Below, piece by piece: positions 53,818 to 64,000 of a stretch of DNA of 64,000 nt. The translations under genes and the position numbers were made by a program. Position 1 is the first letter of the stretch; the number at the start of each line of letters is the position of its first letter. The DNA lies in the NCBI GenBank assembly GCA_008729055.1, contig SDUX01000007.1, forward strand, positions 1,536,064 through 1,600,063, given 5' to 3'. The notes beneath the pieces are model-generated. The model was not told the DNA's origin, searched no databases, and saw only the letters and a list, made by a program, of their open reading frames with translations. This stretch comes from Pyropia haitanensis. Its lineage: Eukaryota; Rhodophyta; Bangiophyceae; Bangiales; Bangiaceae.

Positions 53818-54793
53818 GAGGCTGCTCACGACTCAATTTTGGGCAGACGCCCACCGCGTCACCCCCAACCGCGGCGGCGCCGTGGGGGGGTCCGTGCAAT
53901 AAGGGCACGTCCACCAATGTCGGCTATCAGTCTTAAATGAGTCGTTTTAAGAAGCCACGTGTACATACGTGGCAGCGTCTGGGTGGTCGGGCTATCGGCG
54001 AGCTATCAGGCGAAGCACGTGAAGTGGACTTACGGTGGAGACGGGGGCTACCAACAGGCTACCTTCCAAACCACGGGTCCGTTCGTCGTCTTCGTTCCAG
54101 GCCGTTGGTGTTGACAACTCTCCACTATCACACTGTCGAAATGATGCCCACACGTGGCACGCTCTCAGCCAATCATCGCCCTGGCAATTGGTAAGGTCTG
54201 TTGGCTCCAGGGCTATCGCTCGGCCAAAACACCCTGTTTTGGCCCGGCGATAGCTCTGGAGCTAACAGACGTCAGGGTACGGAGAGGAAGTTATGTCGTC
54301 ACTTATATCAAGTCTATTCGCTGAGGGGGGTTCGTTTTAGGCCGGGATAGCTCGTTGACATTGATGAACGACCGCATCAGTGCCACGTTTGGCCCGACGC
54401 GCCACGTTTTTCCTACGTGGCACGAATATCGGCGAATATCGACATTGGTGGACGTGCCCTAATTGTCCCAAGCTTGGATGCGCACCGGATCAACTCGCCG
54501 CCGACGGCCGCGTCGGCGCGCGGCACCCGCCCCGCGGCGCGTCGCGGTCGCAGCGCCCAGCGCGGCACACGCCCCGCGGCGCGTCGCGGTCGCAGCGCCC
54601 AGCGCGGCGCGGCGGCGGAGCGCCCCGACCGCTGCAACCCCACGCACGGCCCCCTGCCTACGGCGGTGTCACACCCCCGCTGCGGTCCCCCCCCCCCCAA
54701 CCGCTCCCTCAAACCCCCCAGCTACGGGAACGTACCCCTCCCTCTGTCCCCCCCCCCCCCCCCCCCCCCCCCCGCCCCCCGGATCCCGCCATC
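53818..54793. other. Lower-GC intergenic region with palindromes upstream of the MidA-like gene
   Basis: It carries small inverted repeats such as GCCACGTGTACATACGTGGC (53956-53975) and a similar GCCACGTTTTTCCTACGTGGC near 54401-54421, related GGC(T)ATCG/ATAGCTC motifs near 53990, 54215, 54250 and 54345, and the hairpin described separately. Together they may be the remnant of a non-autonomous element. A C run (54740-54772) precedes the next gene's start. Confidence 0.45.
54196..54270. repeat. Hairpin: 36-bp arms, 3-base loop
   Basis: The arm 54196-54231 is the inverse complement of 54235-54270 with about four mismatches, separated by CCC. The structure would form a very stable stem whether DNA or RNA. 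No flanking repeat or promoter tells which element it belongs to. Confidence 0.85.
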
Positions 54794-54863
54794 ATGCGGC
54801 GGCCACCCCTCTTCCGCTCCCACATCAACACCCTCCTCTACGCGCCCGCCACCGCCGCCGCCA

Positions 54864-54895
<32 letters not shown>

Positions 54896-55384
54896 TACTT
54901 CACCACCGCCCCCATCCTGCGCCCCCCCCCCTGGGCGTGGCCCTACGCCCACCGCGCCGCCTACGAGGCCGCCGTCGCCGCGCGCTTCCCCGCCGCCACC
55001 CACGGCTGGATGACGCCGGCGGAGAAGTTTGCGCCGCACTATGGCGCCGCGCTCGGCCGCCGCGTCGCCGCGTCGGCCACCACACCAGGCGGTGGCGGCG
55101 GTGGCGGCGGTGGCGGTGGTGGTGGTGGTGGTGGCGGTGGGGGTGGGGGTGGGGGTGGGGGTGGGGGTGGCGGCGGTGCCGCCGGGCGGGTGGGGGTGGT
55201 GGAGGTGGGCGCGGGGACGGGCACGCTCGCGGCGGGGATGCTGCCGGCGCTCGGGCCGGCGGTGCCGTACGTGGCGATCGAGGCGAGCGCGGAGCTGGCG
55301 GCGGGCCAGCGGGCGCGACTGGCGGCTGCCGCCGCCGCCGCCGCCGCCACCACCGCCGCCCCGGTGGACGGTGGCCGCGGCGGC

Positions 55385-55415
<31 letters not shown>

Positions 55416-55980
55416 CGGGGCCCGTCCGCCGCGTCCTCCGCGCCGACGCGCGGTGCCGCGCGGCGTGGCGCGCCGCCCTCACGGCGGTCGCCGACGGCTG
55501 GGCGGCGGCGCCCCCCCCCCCCCCCCCCCTCCCCCGCCGCCACCACCGCCGCCGCCGCCCCCACCGCCGCCAGCAACGGCCGGCACGGCGGCGGCGGCAC
55601 CCTCCACGTGGTCGCGTGTGAGGTGCTGGACAACCTCCCCCACGACCGCGTCCGCTGGGCGGGTGACGACGCTGGCTGGCTCCAGTGCCGCGTGCTGCCG
55701 CCGCCGGCAGCGGAGGGGGCCGCCGCGGGTGGTGGCGGCGCCGAGGTGGGGGGGCCGCGGGGGGGGGGGCGGGGGGGGGGGGGGGGGGGGTCCGCCTGCT
55801 GTGGGAGCCGCTGGCCGACCCGCTCATCATCGCCACGATGGACGCGTACGGCCTGTGGGGGAGGGGGGGGGGGGGGGGGGGGCCGCTGCCGACGCGGCCG
55901 CCGCGGCGGTGGAGGGCGACGGCGCGCTCGCAGCGTCCCACCGGTGGTTGCGGTCCGCCCTCGACGGGCTGCTCGCCGCG

Positions 55981-56041
<61 letters not shown>

Positions 56042-56797
56042 TTGACATCTACGTGCCGACCGGCGCGATGGCCACCCTCACCGCCCTCGCGCGCGTCCTC
56101 GCCGGCGGGCGCCCCCCCCCCCCCCCCCCCCCCGGGGCACCCCCGCCCCCCCCCCCCCACCGACCGCGTGGCCGTTTTCCCGCCTCGCCCTCACCCTCGC
56201 CGACTATACCGTCCTGGACGGGGCGGCGTCGGGCTGGGGCGGACCCGTCGTCCAGCGCGTCGTTGGCGGCCACGCGGTCACGTACGCGGGCGTCGAGGCG
56301 GTGCCGCCCGCCGCTGGGGGGGGGGGGGGGGGTGTGTCGACGTGCTCTTCCCAACCGACTTTGGGGCGACCGCCGCCGCCACCCGCCGCGTCTTCCGCTC
56401 GCGTGCCGACGTGGGGGGGGGGGGGGGGGGGGGGGCCGCGGGCTCGGTCGACGACCCGCCGCCGTCGCCGCCAGTGTCGCCGCCGGTGTCGGTGCGGGTG
56501 GTCAGCCACGCGGCGTTTGTGAGCGCCTACGCGGGTGGGGGTGGCGGCGGTGGTGGTGGGGGTGGCGCGACGGCGGCGGCGGGGGCAGCGGCGGCGGCGG
56601 CGGCGGTGTCGCCGACGCGGTGTACGGACGATGGGTACGACCCGATGGTGGCGGAGTTTCGAAACGCCGCGGTGCTGCTCGCGGAGGTGCCTTTGGGCAG
56701 TGCCGGTGGGGGTGGCGGTGGGGGTGGCGGCGGCGACGGCGGCGGCGGCGGCGGTAGCAGCACTACCAGTGGTGGCGGGCGGCACGCGGGTGGCTAG
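54794..56797 (+). CDS. MidA/NDUFAF7-type SAM-dependent methyltransferase (Methyltransf_28-like)
   Basis: From ATG 54794: WMTPAEKFAPHYGAALGRRV (family fiT.peiS..FGe..), SAM motif I VGVVEVGAGTGTLAAGML, motif II VPYVAIEASAELAAGQRARL, then, in a second frame, GTLHVVACEVLDNLPHDRVR (family G...aNE.lDalPv.r), LLWEPLADPLI, VDIYVPTGAMATLTALARVL, a third frame with LADYTVLDGAASGWG and VDVLFPTDFGATAAA, and finally YDPMVAEFRNAAVLLAEVPL with the stop at 56797. At least three frame changes lie in G or C runs (55511-55528, 55756-55790, 56110-56158, 56317-56331). Poly-Gly tracts separate the blocks. NDUFAF7 methylates NDUFS2 in mitochondrial complex I assembly; whether this copy does so is not known. It could be a plant-type paralogue, as the C-terminus is diverged. 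Confidence 0.65.
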
Positions 56798-56969
56798 CCG
56801 TCGCCGCCGCCGCCACCGCCACCGACAACCGCCGCCGCCGCCGCCACTGCCGCCGCCGCCGCCGCTGCCGCCGCCGCCGCTGCCACACCGGCGCTGGCCA
56901 CACTGTCGCGGCGGGGTCGAGTCGCCGTCGGGCTGCCCGTCCCGCCCTCCCCCCTTCCCCCTGCCATAT

Positions 56970-57005
<36 letters not shown>

Positions 57006-59620
57006 ACCTGCCGCTCGACGACTCTGACCACGACCCGCGCCGCCCGCGCTGCTGTGCGCCCCCGCCGCCGCCATTGTCTGCCACCCGCCGCCCGCGTCGC
57101 GGGGCGCCACGCCACGTGCGGCGCCCTCCCCCCCCCCCCCCCCCCTCCTTGACCCTGTCACCCGCGGCGGTGCCACGACGCGGGTTGGCGGCCGCCCCGC
57201 CGCCACGGCGGCGGGTGTCGGGCGTCTCGGCCCCGCCCCTTTTTTTTTTTTTTTTTTTTTTTCTTTTTTTTTTCCCACGCCGCGGTCTCCCTTTTGCCGC
57301 CGCGGGCAGAGCGGTCGCGCGCCGCCGGCGGCGGCGGCCAAACCCCTCCCGCCCCAGCCGGCGGCGCACCCGGAAACGGACCGTCCCTGGCGTCGCGTGG
57401 GTCGTTGCGCGCCGGCCGTCGACGACCGCCCCGCGAGGGGGGTGGCGGCTGCGTTCGTCTCGGCCGCGGCCCCCGCGGGTGCCCGCCGCCCAGCCGCCCG
57501 CGGCGGGGGGCGGCGGCCGCCGGCCGACGCGGGCCACCCGCCGGCCGACGCGTCGCCGCCAGCCCCGCCGCGGCACCCGTGGCCCCGCGGGGGGGGGGGG
57601 GGCCGCCCCGTCACGGTCGGCACGCGCCGCTGCCGCCGCGCCGCCCGCCCGCCCGCCCGCCGTCGTCGACACCGCCGCCGCGCCGCCGCGCCACCGCGGT
57701 GCCGCGGACGGCGTCGCGGCGAGGCGCACGCTGGCGTTGCTTGCGCGGTCACCCCCCACACCTCCCCTCCCCCGCCAACCCCGCCGTCCTCACCCCCCAC
57801 CCCCCCCCCCCCTCTCCTGCACTCACCGCGGTACGACGGGCCGTCGTGTCACCGGCGGTGGCGTGTGCGAGGCCGGTCCGCGGGTGGCGGGAGACGGGGC
57901 GAGGAGCACCGCCGCGCTGCCGGCGGGCTCTCGATGGTATCCTAGCTAGCTAGCCTCGGAACGGGGCTTGGCGTCGCGGGTCGGGTGGTGCCGCCGATGG
58001 GGGTGCCCGCGGAGGCGCCGGCGACAGCTTGGGTGAGGCGCCCGAGGGGGGGTGCCAACGCCAAGTGGTCTGGAACGTGTTGCGTGCCGGGAGGGGGGGG
58101 GGGGGGGCGCGGGAGTGCTCCCTGGCGGCAGATCCACCGCGCCCGTGCATGGGCCCCGGCGCGCTGCCCGTGGCGCTCCCGGTCAGAGGGGACCCCGCCG
58201 TGGGCGTCGACGCGTCGCGGCCGGCGGGTGCCGACCAGCGGCGGCCGGGGGTGGGAGGGGACGCGCCACCCGCGGGCGGGGGCGGTGTCTGTCAAACAGG
58301 GGCCCCGCGCGCGCCGGCCGCGGCGACCGCCCGCCCGCCTCCCACTGTGCCGCGGGCGGCGGCTACGGTCATCGCCCCGGCGGGCGGCTCTATCGGTGGA
58401 AGGCTGTGGTGGTCGCGCAGCGGGGAGAGTGCGCGAGAGAGAGGCAGGAGAGACGCGGAGGGCGGGCGGGGGGAGCGCGGCCATGCCAAGTTGCCCCGCG
58501 CTCCGTTTTCCTCTCCCCCCCCCCCCCCCCCCCCCAGGTACTCCGCCCCTCTCGTCACACCCACACATCCCATGCGGGCTTGCTATCACATGATGTATCG
58601 ACAGCGCCAGGCACACAGCAGCAGGGCGTCGTCGGAATACAGCACACAGGGCTGTGCTCTAGTGGGCCCCCGCGGCGCCACAGCCGCACCCGTCCGCCGC
58701 CCGCTTCCACGGCCGCGCGACGTTTGGCCGACGGAGTAGGGAGGGTCGGGTGGGGGGCGCGAAGCCCAGACGCACGCGGCGCTGCGTCCGAGGGAGAGAC
58801 CAGTCAGCGCGCACTTGCTTGTGCTGTTCGCTCTCCCCCGTGCTGGGGTCAGTGCGCGCGTGCTGCACCTGCTCCGCGTCTGGGAGACGCGCGCGTGCAG
58901 CGCGGCCACACCGCCTCGAGCGCCGCCGGTGCGGAGCGCTCGCGCGGCCCCGCTCGCCGCCAAGCCAGCCACCCCCGCACACTCTCGCGTCCTTGGCCAC
59001 ACCGCGCGCGCCGCGGGCGCATGGGTCACATCCATGGGGGGCGTCGCGACCGGTCCCTGTCACCACCAATGACGTCAGTGATTGATGGGTGACAGCTGCG
59101 CGGATCTGCATTTGCCCACAAGGCATGCCCAACATGGGTGGTCGTCAGATTGTTGCACGTTCGGCAGGCCGGCCTGGTCACGGGAGTCGCACCCGCCCAC
59201 CGGTCCGCGCGTGCCAAATCCAGCACATGCTCACCAGCCGCCTCGCCACGCTCCTCTTGTGGTGGTCACACCGGCCGCCTCATCGCCCCTCTTGTGGCTG
59301 GCGTGCGTCTCCGCGGGGCCGCACCGCGCCGGGCCACACGGCAGCACCACTGGTGCGCCCCGCGCGGGGGGTCCCCACGACCGGTCGCCATTTGCCAGAC
59401 GAAGACCACGGGCGCGGCGGCAGCGCCTGTGGCGCGGGCGACCGCCGCGCGGCACACGCCACCCACCCTTCACTGGACGCCGGTCCGTGCACTGTACGGT
59501 GCGGACGGGTGTGAACCGCGGCGACGAGCGGCCAATCGGGTGGCTGTGCCTCGGCCCACCCCCTCGCCGTTTGCCGGGAGGGCCGGCCCCTTGACGCGTT
59601 TTCTACTGTTGGAAGACGCG
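56798..59620. other. No supported gene; C and T homopolymers
   Basis: It begins with GCC repeats (56810-56890) and a C run of nearly 40 bases (56968-57005), then a mixed T tract (57240-57273). The remainder is GC-rich with open frames but no recognisable domain on either strand. Confidence 0.45.
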
Positions 59621-59628
59621 TTCGTGGG

Positions 59629-61035
59629 GGCTCCGGTCCCATGCACACACGCGTTCTGAGTTTCGAATAGGACCCTTTAGATGAAATTTGATTAGACCTG
59701 GACGAGCTGCCACATTTTCGTTACATTTTCAAATGTTCAGAATACTAGTCAATATTTCATATAAGTATATAAGTTCGCTGTTGTGCTGGGCTTATCAAGC
59801 TTTCTCTTCTATTGATTCCTTCTTGCTTGCAGCTGCCGCCCCTTCCGCATCTGACTGGAGAGGCAGCCGCCGACTCCGCCCTTCGGCCGGTACATAGTGG
59901 AGCGCATCGCCGCACTCCAACCCAGCGGTCGCTGATACGGCCGGCAGGCGACGGTGCCTCCCGCCCCGGCCGCGGGTCGCACCTTCTGCCGCCAGGTACC
60001 CCCCACCCGGCACCCAGGGCCCCCCGCTCGCAGCCGCCTCCGCCCTCTACCAGCCCGCAACGCCGCAATCAGCCCATTTAACCAACCCCTGTCTCCAGGA
60101 TCACCATTCCACAGCTAGCGCCCGCTCCCTCGTCTGCCGCCGTTGGCTCCCGCCGCTAGCCCCTCCCCACGCCTCCGGCCGCCGCCGACGCAGGCGGACG
60201 CTCTCCGCGGCATCGCATCCCCCCCCCCACCCGCATCCACTTCCGCCCGTTGCCATCCCCTAACCCTCTGTTGGCCGCCACCGACCGCCACCAGCCGCCA
60301 GCGGGACGGGCGCCCGCCCTCCATCGGCCGGCAACCGCTGCCCCGCCTGCGGCCGCTGGCGACCACCACTACTAATTTCTATCCCCGCCGCGAGCTTTGG
60401 CAGTGGCAGTCAGCTCCCCCCATCCGGCCGGCGGCGGCCTCTCCGGCAGCGGCGGCCGCGGCGCGCCACCAACCCCAACCCCCGCCGGCAGCGGCTGCCC
60501 CCCGACGCCAGGCGCTAGCGATACCGACACCCACCCCCCTTTTGCCGGCGGCCCCCCGCCGGCCTGTGAGCGCTGGTAGACGCCACCAGATTGGTACCTG
60601 ATGGCGGACTGCCGCCGCCGCCGGCGGACGCCCCCAACCGGCGAGTGTTCTCCTCGCATCATCTCAACCAGAACCAGTATTTACGTACATGACGAATTGA
60701 AAGCACACGAGTGCGACCTCAGCAGTCCCCTCTCGGTCCAAAGTAAGTCCGACCAACTGAGGACACTCCTAAAAGACGTCCACCTTTCCCAGGTTTGAAG
60801 TAATCTTTCATAAAGCTTGACACCGATCAAAAACAGCTGTAAGTTGTGTATCCCAGAGGTTTTACTGGCTGATTCTGTTTCAAGCCCGAGCGCTGTGTGC
60901 CGCTACATACAGGCTGCGGCTCAGAGCGGTCGACAGCTTGCGCCCCCTTCCATCAGTTACACCACGCATCGTCCCCTCCTTGACTTCTATTGGTGGGATG
61001 AAACCGGGCCCTCGTGTGTGCATGGGACGGGAGCC
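59629..61035. mobile_element. Family C TIR element, copy 1 (1,407 bp)
   Basis: The left end GGCTCCGGTCCCATGCACAC and the inverse complement of the right end GGCTCCCGTCCCATGCACAC match over about 23 bases with one mismatch. The first 200 bases are AT-rich, with TATA-like CATATAAGTATATAAG (59758-59773) followed by a pyrimidine-rich stretch ending TTGCAG (59830). The middle is GC-rich and has an open frame (60143-60601, Pro/Ala-rich, unrecognised). The last 300 bases are again AT-richer. There is no transposase. TIRs plus an 8-base duplication fit hAT, Merlin or P-type elements, but the ends alone do not decide. Confidence 0.85.
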
Positions 61036-61041
61036 TTCGTG

Positions 61042-62448
61042 GGCTCCGGTCCCATGCACACACGCGTTCTGAGTTTCGAATAGGACCCTTTAGATGAAAT
61101 TTGATTAGACCTGGACGAGCTGCCACATTTTCGTTACATTTTCAAATGTTCAGAATACTAGTCAATATTTCATATAAGTATATAAGTTCGCTGTTGTGCT
61201 GGGCTTATCAAGCTTTCTCTTCTATTGATTCCTTCTTGCTTGCAGCTGCCGCCCCTTCCGCATCTGACTGGAGAGGCAGCCGCCGACTCCGCCCTTCGGC
61301 CGGTACATAGTGGAGCGCATCGCCGCACTCCAACCCAGCGGTCGCTGATACGGCCGGCAGGCGACGGTGCCTCCCGCCCCGGCCGCGGGTCGCACCTTCT
61401 GCCGCCAGGTACCCCCCACCCGGCACCCAGGGCCCCCCGCTCGCAGCCGCCTCCGCCCTCTACCAGCCCGCAACGCCGCAATCAGCCCATTTAACCAACC
61501 CCTGTCTCCAGGATCACCATTCCACAGCTAGCGCCCGCTCCCTCGTCTGCCGCCGTTGGCTCCCGCCGCTAGCCCCTCCCCACGCCTCCGGCCGCCGCCG
61601 ACGCAGGCGGACGCTCTCCGCGGCATCGCATCCCCCCCCCCACCCGCATCCACTTCCGCCCGTTGCCATCCCCTAACCCTCTGTTGGCCGCCACCGACCG
61701 CCACCAGCCGCCAGCGGGACGGGCGCCCGCCCTCCATCGGCCGGCAACCGCTGCCCCGCCTGCGGCCGCTGGCGACCACCACTACTAATTTCTATCCCCG
61801 CCGCGAGCTTTGGCAGTGGCAGTCAGCTCCCCCCATCCGGCCGGCGGCGGCCTCTCCGGCAGCGGCGGCCGCGGCGCGCCACCAACCCCAACCCCCGCCG
61901 GCAGCGGCTGCCCCCCGACGCCAGGCGCTAGCGATACCGACACCCACCCCCCTTTTGCCGGCGGCCCCCCGCCGGCCTGTGAGCGCTGGTAGACGCCACC
62001 AGATTGGTACCTGATGGCGGACTGCCGCCGCCGCCGGCGGACGCCCCCAACCGGCGAGTGTTCTCCTCGCATCATCTCAACCAGAACCAGTATTTACGTA
62101 CATGACGAATTGAAAGCACACGAGTGCGACCTCAGCAGTCCCCTCTCGGTCCAAAGTAAGTCCGACCAACTGAGGACACTCCTAAAAGACGTCCACCTTT
62201 CCCAGGTTTGAAGTAATCTTTCATAAAGCTTGACACCGATCAAAAACAGCTGTAAGTTGTGTATCCCAGAGGTTTTACTGGCTGATTCTGTTTCAAGCCC
62301 GAGCGCTGTGTGCCGCTACATACAGGCTGCGGCTCAGAGCGGTCGACAGCTTGCGCCCCCTTCCATCAGTTACACCACGCATCGTCCCCTCCTTGACTTC
62401 TATTGGTGGGATGAAACCGGGCCCTCGTGTGTGCATGGGACGGGAGCC
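61042..62448. mobile_element. Family C TIR element, copy 2
   Basis: Second unit of the array, the same as copy 1 at every position I compared; separated from copy 1 by TTCGTG (61036-61041). Confidence 0.9.
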
Positions 62449-62454
62449 TTCGTG

Positions 62455-63861
62455 GGCTCCGGTCCCATGCACACACGCGTTCTGAGTTTCGAATAGGACC
62501 CTTTAGATGAAATTTGATTAGACCTGGACGAGCTGCCACATTTTCGTTACATTTTCAAATGTTCAGAATACTAGTCAATATTTCATATAAGTATATAAGT
62601 TCGCTGTTGTGCTGGGCTTATCAAGCTTTCTCTTCTATTGATTCCTTCTTGCTTGCAGCTGCCGCCCCTTCCGCATCTGACTGGAGAGGCAGCCGCCGAC
62701 TCCGCCCTTCGGCCGGTACATAGTGGAGCGCATCGCCGCACTCCAACCCAGCGGTCGCTGATACGGCCGGCAGGCGACGGTGCCTCCCGCCCCGGCCGCG
62801 GGTCGCACCTTCTGCCGCCAGGTACCCCCCACCCGGCACCCAGGGCCCCCCGCTCGCAGCCGCCTCCGCCCTCTACCAGCCCGCAACGCCGCAATCAGCC
62901 CATTTAACCAACCCCTGTCTCCAGGATCACCATTCCACAGCTAGCGCCCGCTCCCTCGTCTGCCGCCGTTGGCTCCCGCCGCTAGCCCCTCCCCACGCCT
63001 CCGGCCGCCGCCGACGCAGGCGGACGCTCTCCGCGGCATCGCATCCCCCCCCCCACCCGCATCCACTTCCGCCCGTTGCCATCCCCTAACCCTCTGTTGG
63101 CCGCCACCGACCGCCACCAGCCGCCAGCGGGACGGGCGCCCGCCCTCCATCGGCCGGCAACCGCTGCCCCGCCTGCGGCCGCTGGCGACCACCACTACTA
63201 ATTTCTATCCCCGCCGCGAGCTTTGGCAGTGGCAGTCAGCTCCCCCCATCCGGCCGGCGGCGGCCTCTCCGGCAGCGGCGGCCGCGGCGCGCCACCAACC
63301 CCAACCCCCGCCGGCAGCGGCTGCCCCCCGACGCCAGGCGCTAGCGATACCGACACCCACCCCCCTTTTGCCGGCGGCCCCCCGCCGGCCTGTGAGCGCT
63401 GGTAGACGCCACCAGATTGGTACCTGATGGCGGACTGCCGCCGCCGCCGGCGGACGCCCCCAACCGGCGAGTGTTCTCCTCGCATCATCTCAACCAGAAC
63501 CAGTATTTACGTACATGACGAATTGAAAGCACACGAGTGCGACCTCAGCAGTCCCCTCTCGGTCCAAAGTAAGTCCGACCAACTGAGGACACTCCTAAAA
63601 GACGTCCACCTTTCCCAGGTTTGAAGTAATCTTTCATAAAGCTTGACACCGATCAAAAACAGCTGTAAGTTGTGTATCCCAGAGGTTTTACTGGCTGATT
63701 CTGTTTCAAGCCCGAGCGCTGTGTGCCGCTACATACAGGCTGCGGCTCAGAGCGGTCGACAGCTTGCGCCCCCTTCCATCAGTTACACCACGCATCGTCC
63801 CCTCCTTGACTTCTATTGGTGGGATGAAACCGGGCCCTCGTGTGTGCATGGGACGGGAGCC
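62455..63861. mobile_element. Family C TIR element, copy 3
   Basis: Third unit, separated from copy 2 by TTCGTG (62449-62454) and followed by the full TTCGTGGG of the outer duplication. Confidence 0.9.
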
Positions 63862-63869
63862 TTCGTGGG

Positions 63870-64000
63870 TGACCGAGGGCAAGGTCCAGCTGAAGTCAAC
63901 GCGCCCGCGGGGTGGTGACTGGAAACGGCTGGCCCAGGGGTGGTGCTGCCCCAGACCGCCGTCCGGCCCCCCCCCGCGCGCGGCCCCCCCCTGACGGTGC
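63870..64000. other. Right flank of the array, nothing recognised
   Basis: Only 131 bases remain after the array. No protein motif or repeat can be supported. Confidence 0.4.

Larger units (their letters stand above)
59621..63869. repeat. Tandem array of three identical-looking TIR elements flanked by TTCGTGGG
   Basis: The period is exactly 1,413 bases: the block CTCCGGTCCCATGC occurs at 59631, 61044 and 62457. TTCGTGGG occurs at 59621-59628 before copy 1 and at 63862-63869 after copy 3. Between copies only TTCGTG remains, so each junction is a hairpin of two 23-base inverted ends around six bases. Every frame repeats unchanged, and I saw no difference between the copies, so the amplification is recent (or an assembly artefact). 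Confidence 0.95.

Noticed and set aside
54196..54270. Bacterial-type intrinsic terminator
   Set aside because: The context is eukaryotic (introns, nuclear proteins), there is no trailing T run, and no gene ends immediately before it.
59629..63861. LTR retrotransposon with repeated LTRs
   Set aside because: The units start GG and end CC with inverted ends, not TG...CA; there is no gag/pol, primer-binding site or internal region, and the units abut directly with an 8-bp outer duplication.

Overview
This window looks like nuclear DNA from a photosynthetic eukaryote with an extremely GC-rich genome. The evidence is a light-dependent protochlorophyllide oxidoreductase gene, GT-AG introns of roughly 240-420 bases, eukaryote-only proteins (RMI2, SDE2, Mpv17/PMP22, a PH-domain protein kinase, an inositol-polyphosphate 5-phosphatase), a PIF/Harbinger transposon, and long G/C homopolymers with GGC/GCC microsatellites inside and between genes. 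A red alga of the Porphyra/Pyropia type (Bangiophyceae) fits best; this is an inference from composition, low intron number and style, not a search result. GC-rich green algae remain an alternative. There is no sign of an operon, CRISPR array or prokaryotic backbone.

Layout. 1-9 kb: the 3' part of an aldehyde dehydrogenase gene (-), a secreted trypsin-like protease (+), a truncated amino-acid-permease-like fragment (-) next to a 1.2-kb TIR element, and an acyl-protein-thioesterase-like gene (+). 9-15 kb: a minisatellite, a poorly resolved secreted protein (+), a METTL21-type methyltransferase (-) and POR (-). 16-20 kb: an Mpv17/PMP22 protein with a long N-terminal extension (+), convergent with an RMI2 homologue (-). 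19.8-24.5 kb: an apparently complete PIF/Harbinger element with a three-exon transposase (+), a Myb/SANT-like partner protein (-), matching TIRs and a CAG target-site duplication. 25-29 kb: SDE2 (-) and a 1.8-kb TIR element carrying a nested inverted-repeat element. 30.6-38 kb: a PH-domain kinase (+), a third type of TIR element, and a radical SAM enzyme (+). 38.8-44.2 kb: a very long low-complexity protein with a cyclin-like box near each end (-). 44-47.5 kb: repeats. 47.5-51 kb: inositol polyphosphate 5-phosphatase (-). 51-54.8 kb: G/C-run-rich intergenic DNA and a hairpin. 54.8-56.8 kb: a MidA/NDUFAF7-type methyltransferase (+). 59.6-63.9 kb: three tandem copies of a 1,407-bp TIR element bounded by an 8-bp duplication.

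The genes are unrelated housekeeping functions (chlorophyll synthesis, genome stability, splicing/replication, signalling, phosphoinositides) and do not form a pathway. The strongest observations concern mobile DNA. Three elements of two TIR types all sit between 3-bp CAG or CTG duplications, and one element family forms a tandem triple array. A second window-wide pattern is that nearly every otherwise convincing gene changes reading frame at a G or C homopolymer. This points to indels in the assembly (or real slippage), so frames must be joined across these runs when the proteins are read. Most of the very long ORFs in other frames are artefacts of the low stop-codon density at this base composition.
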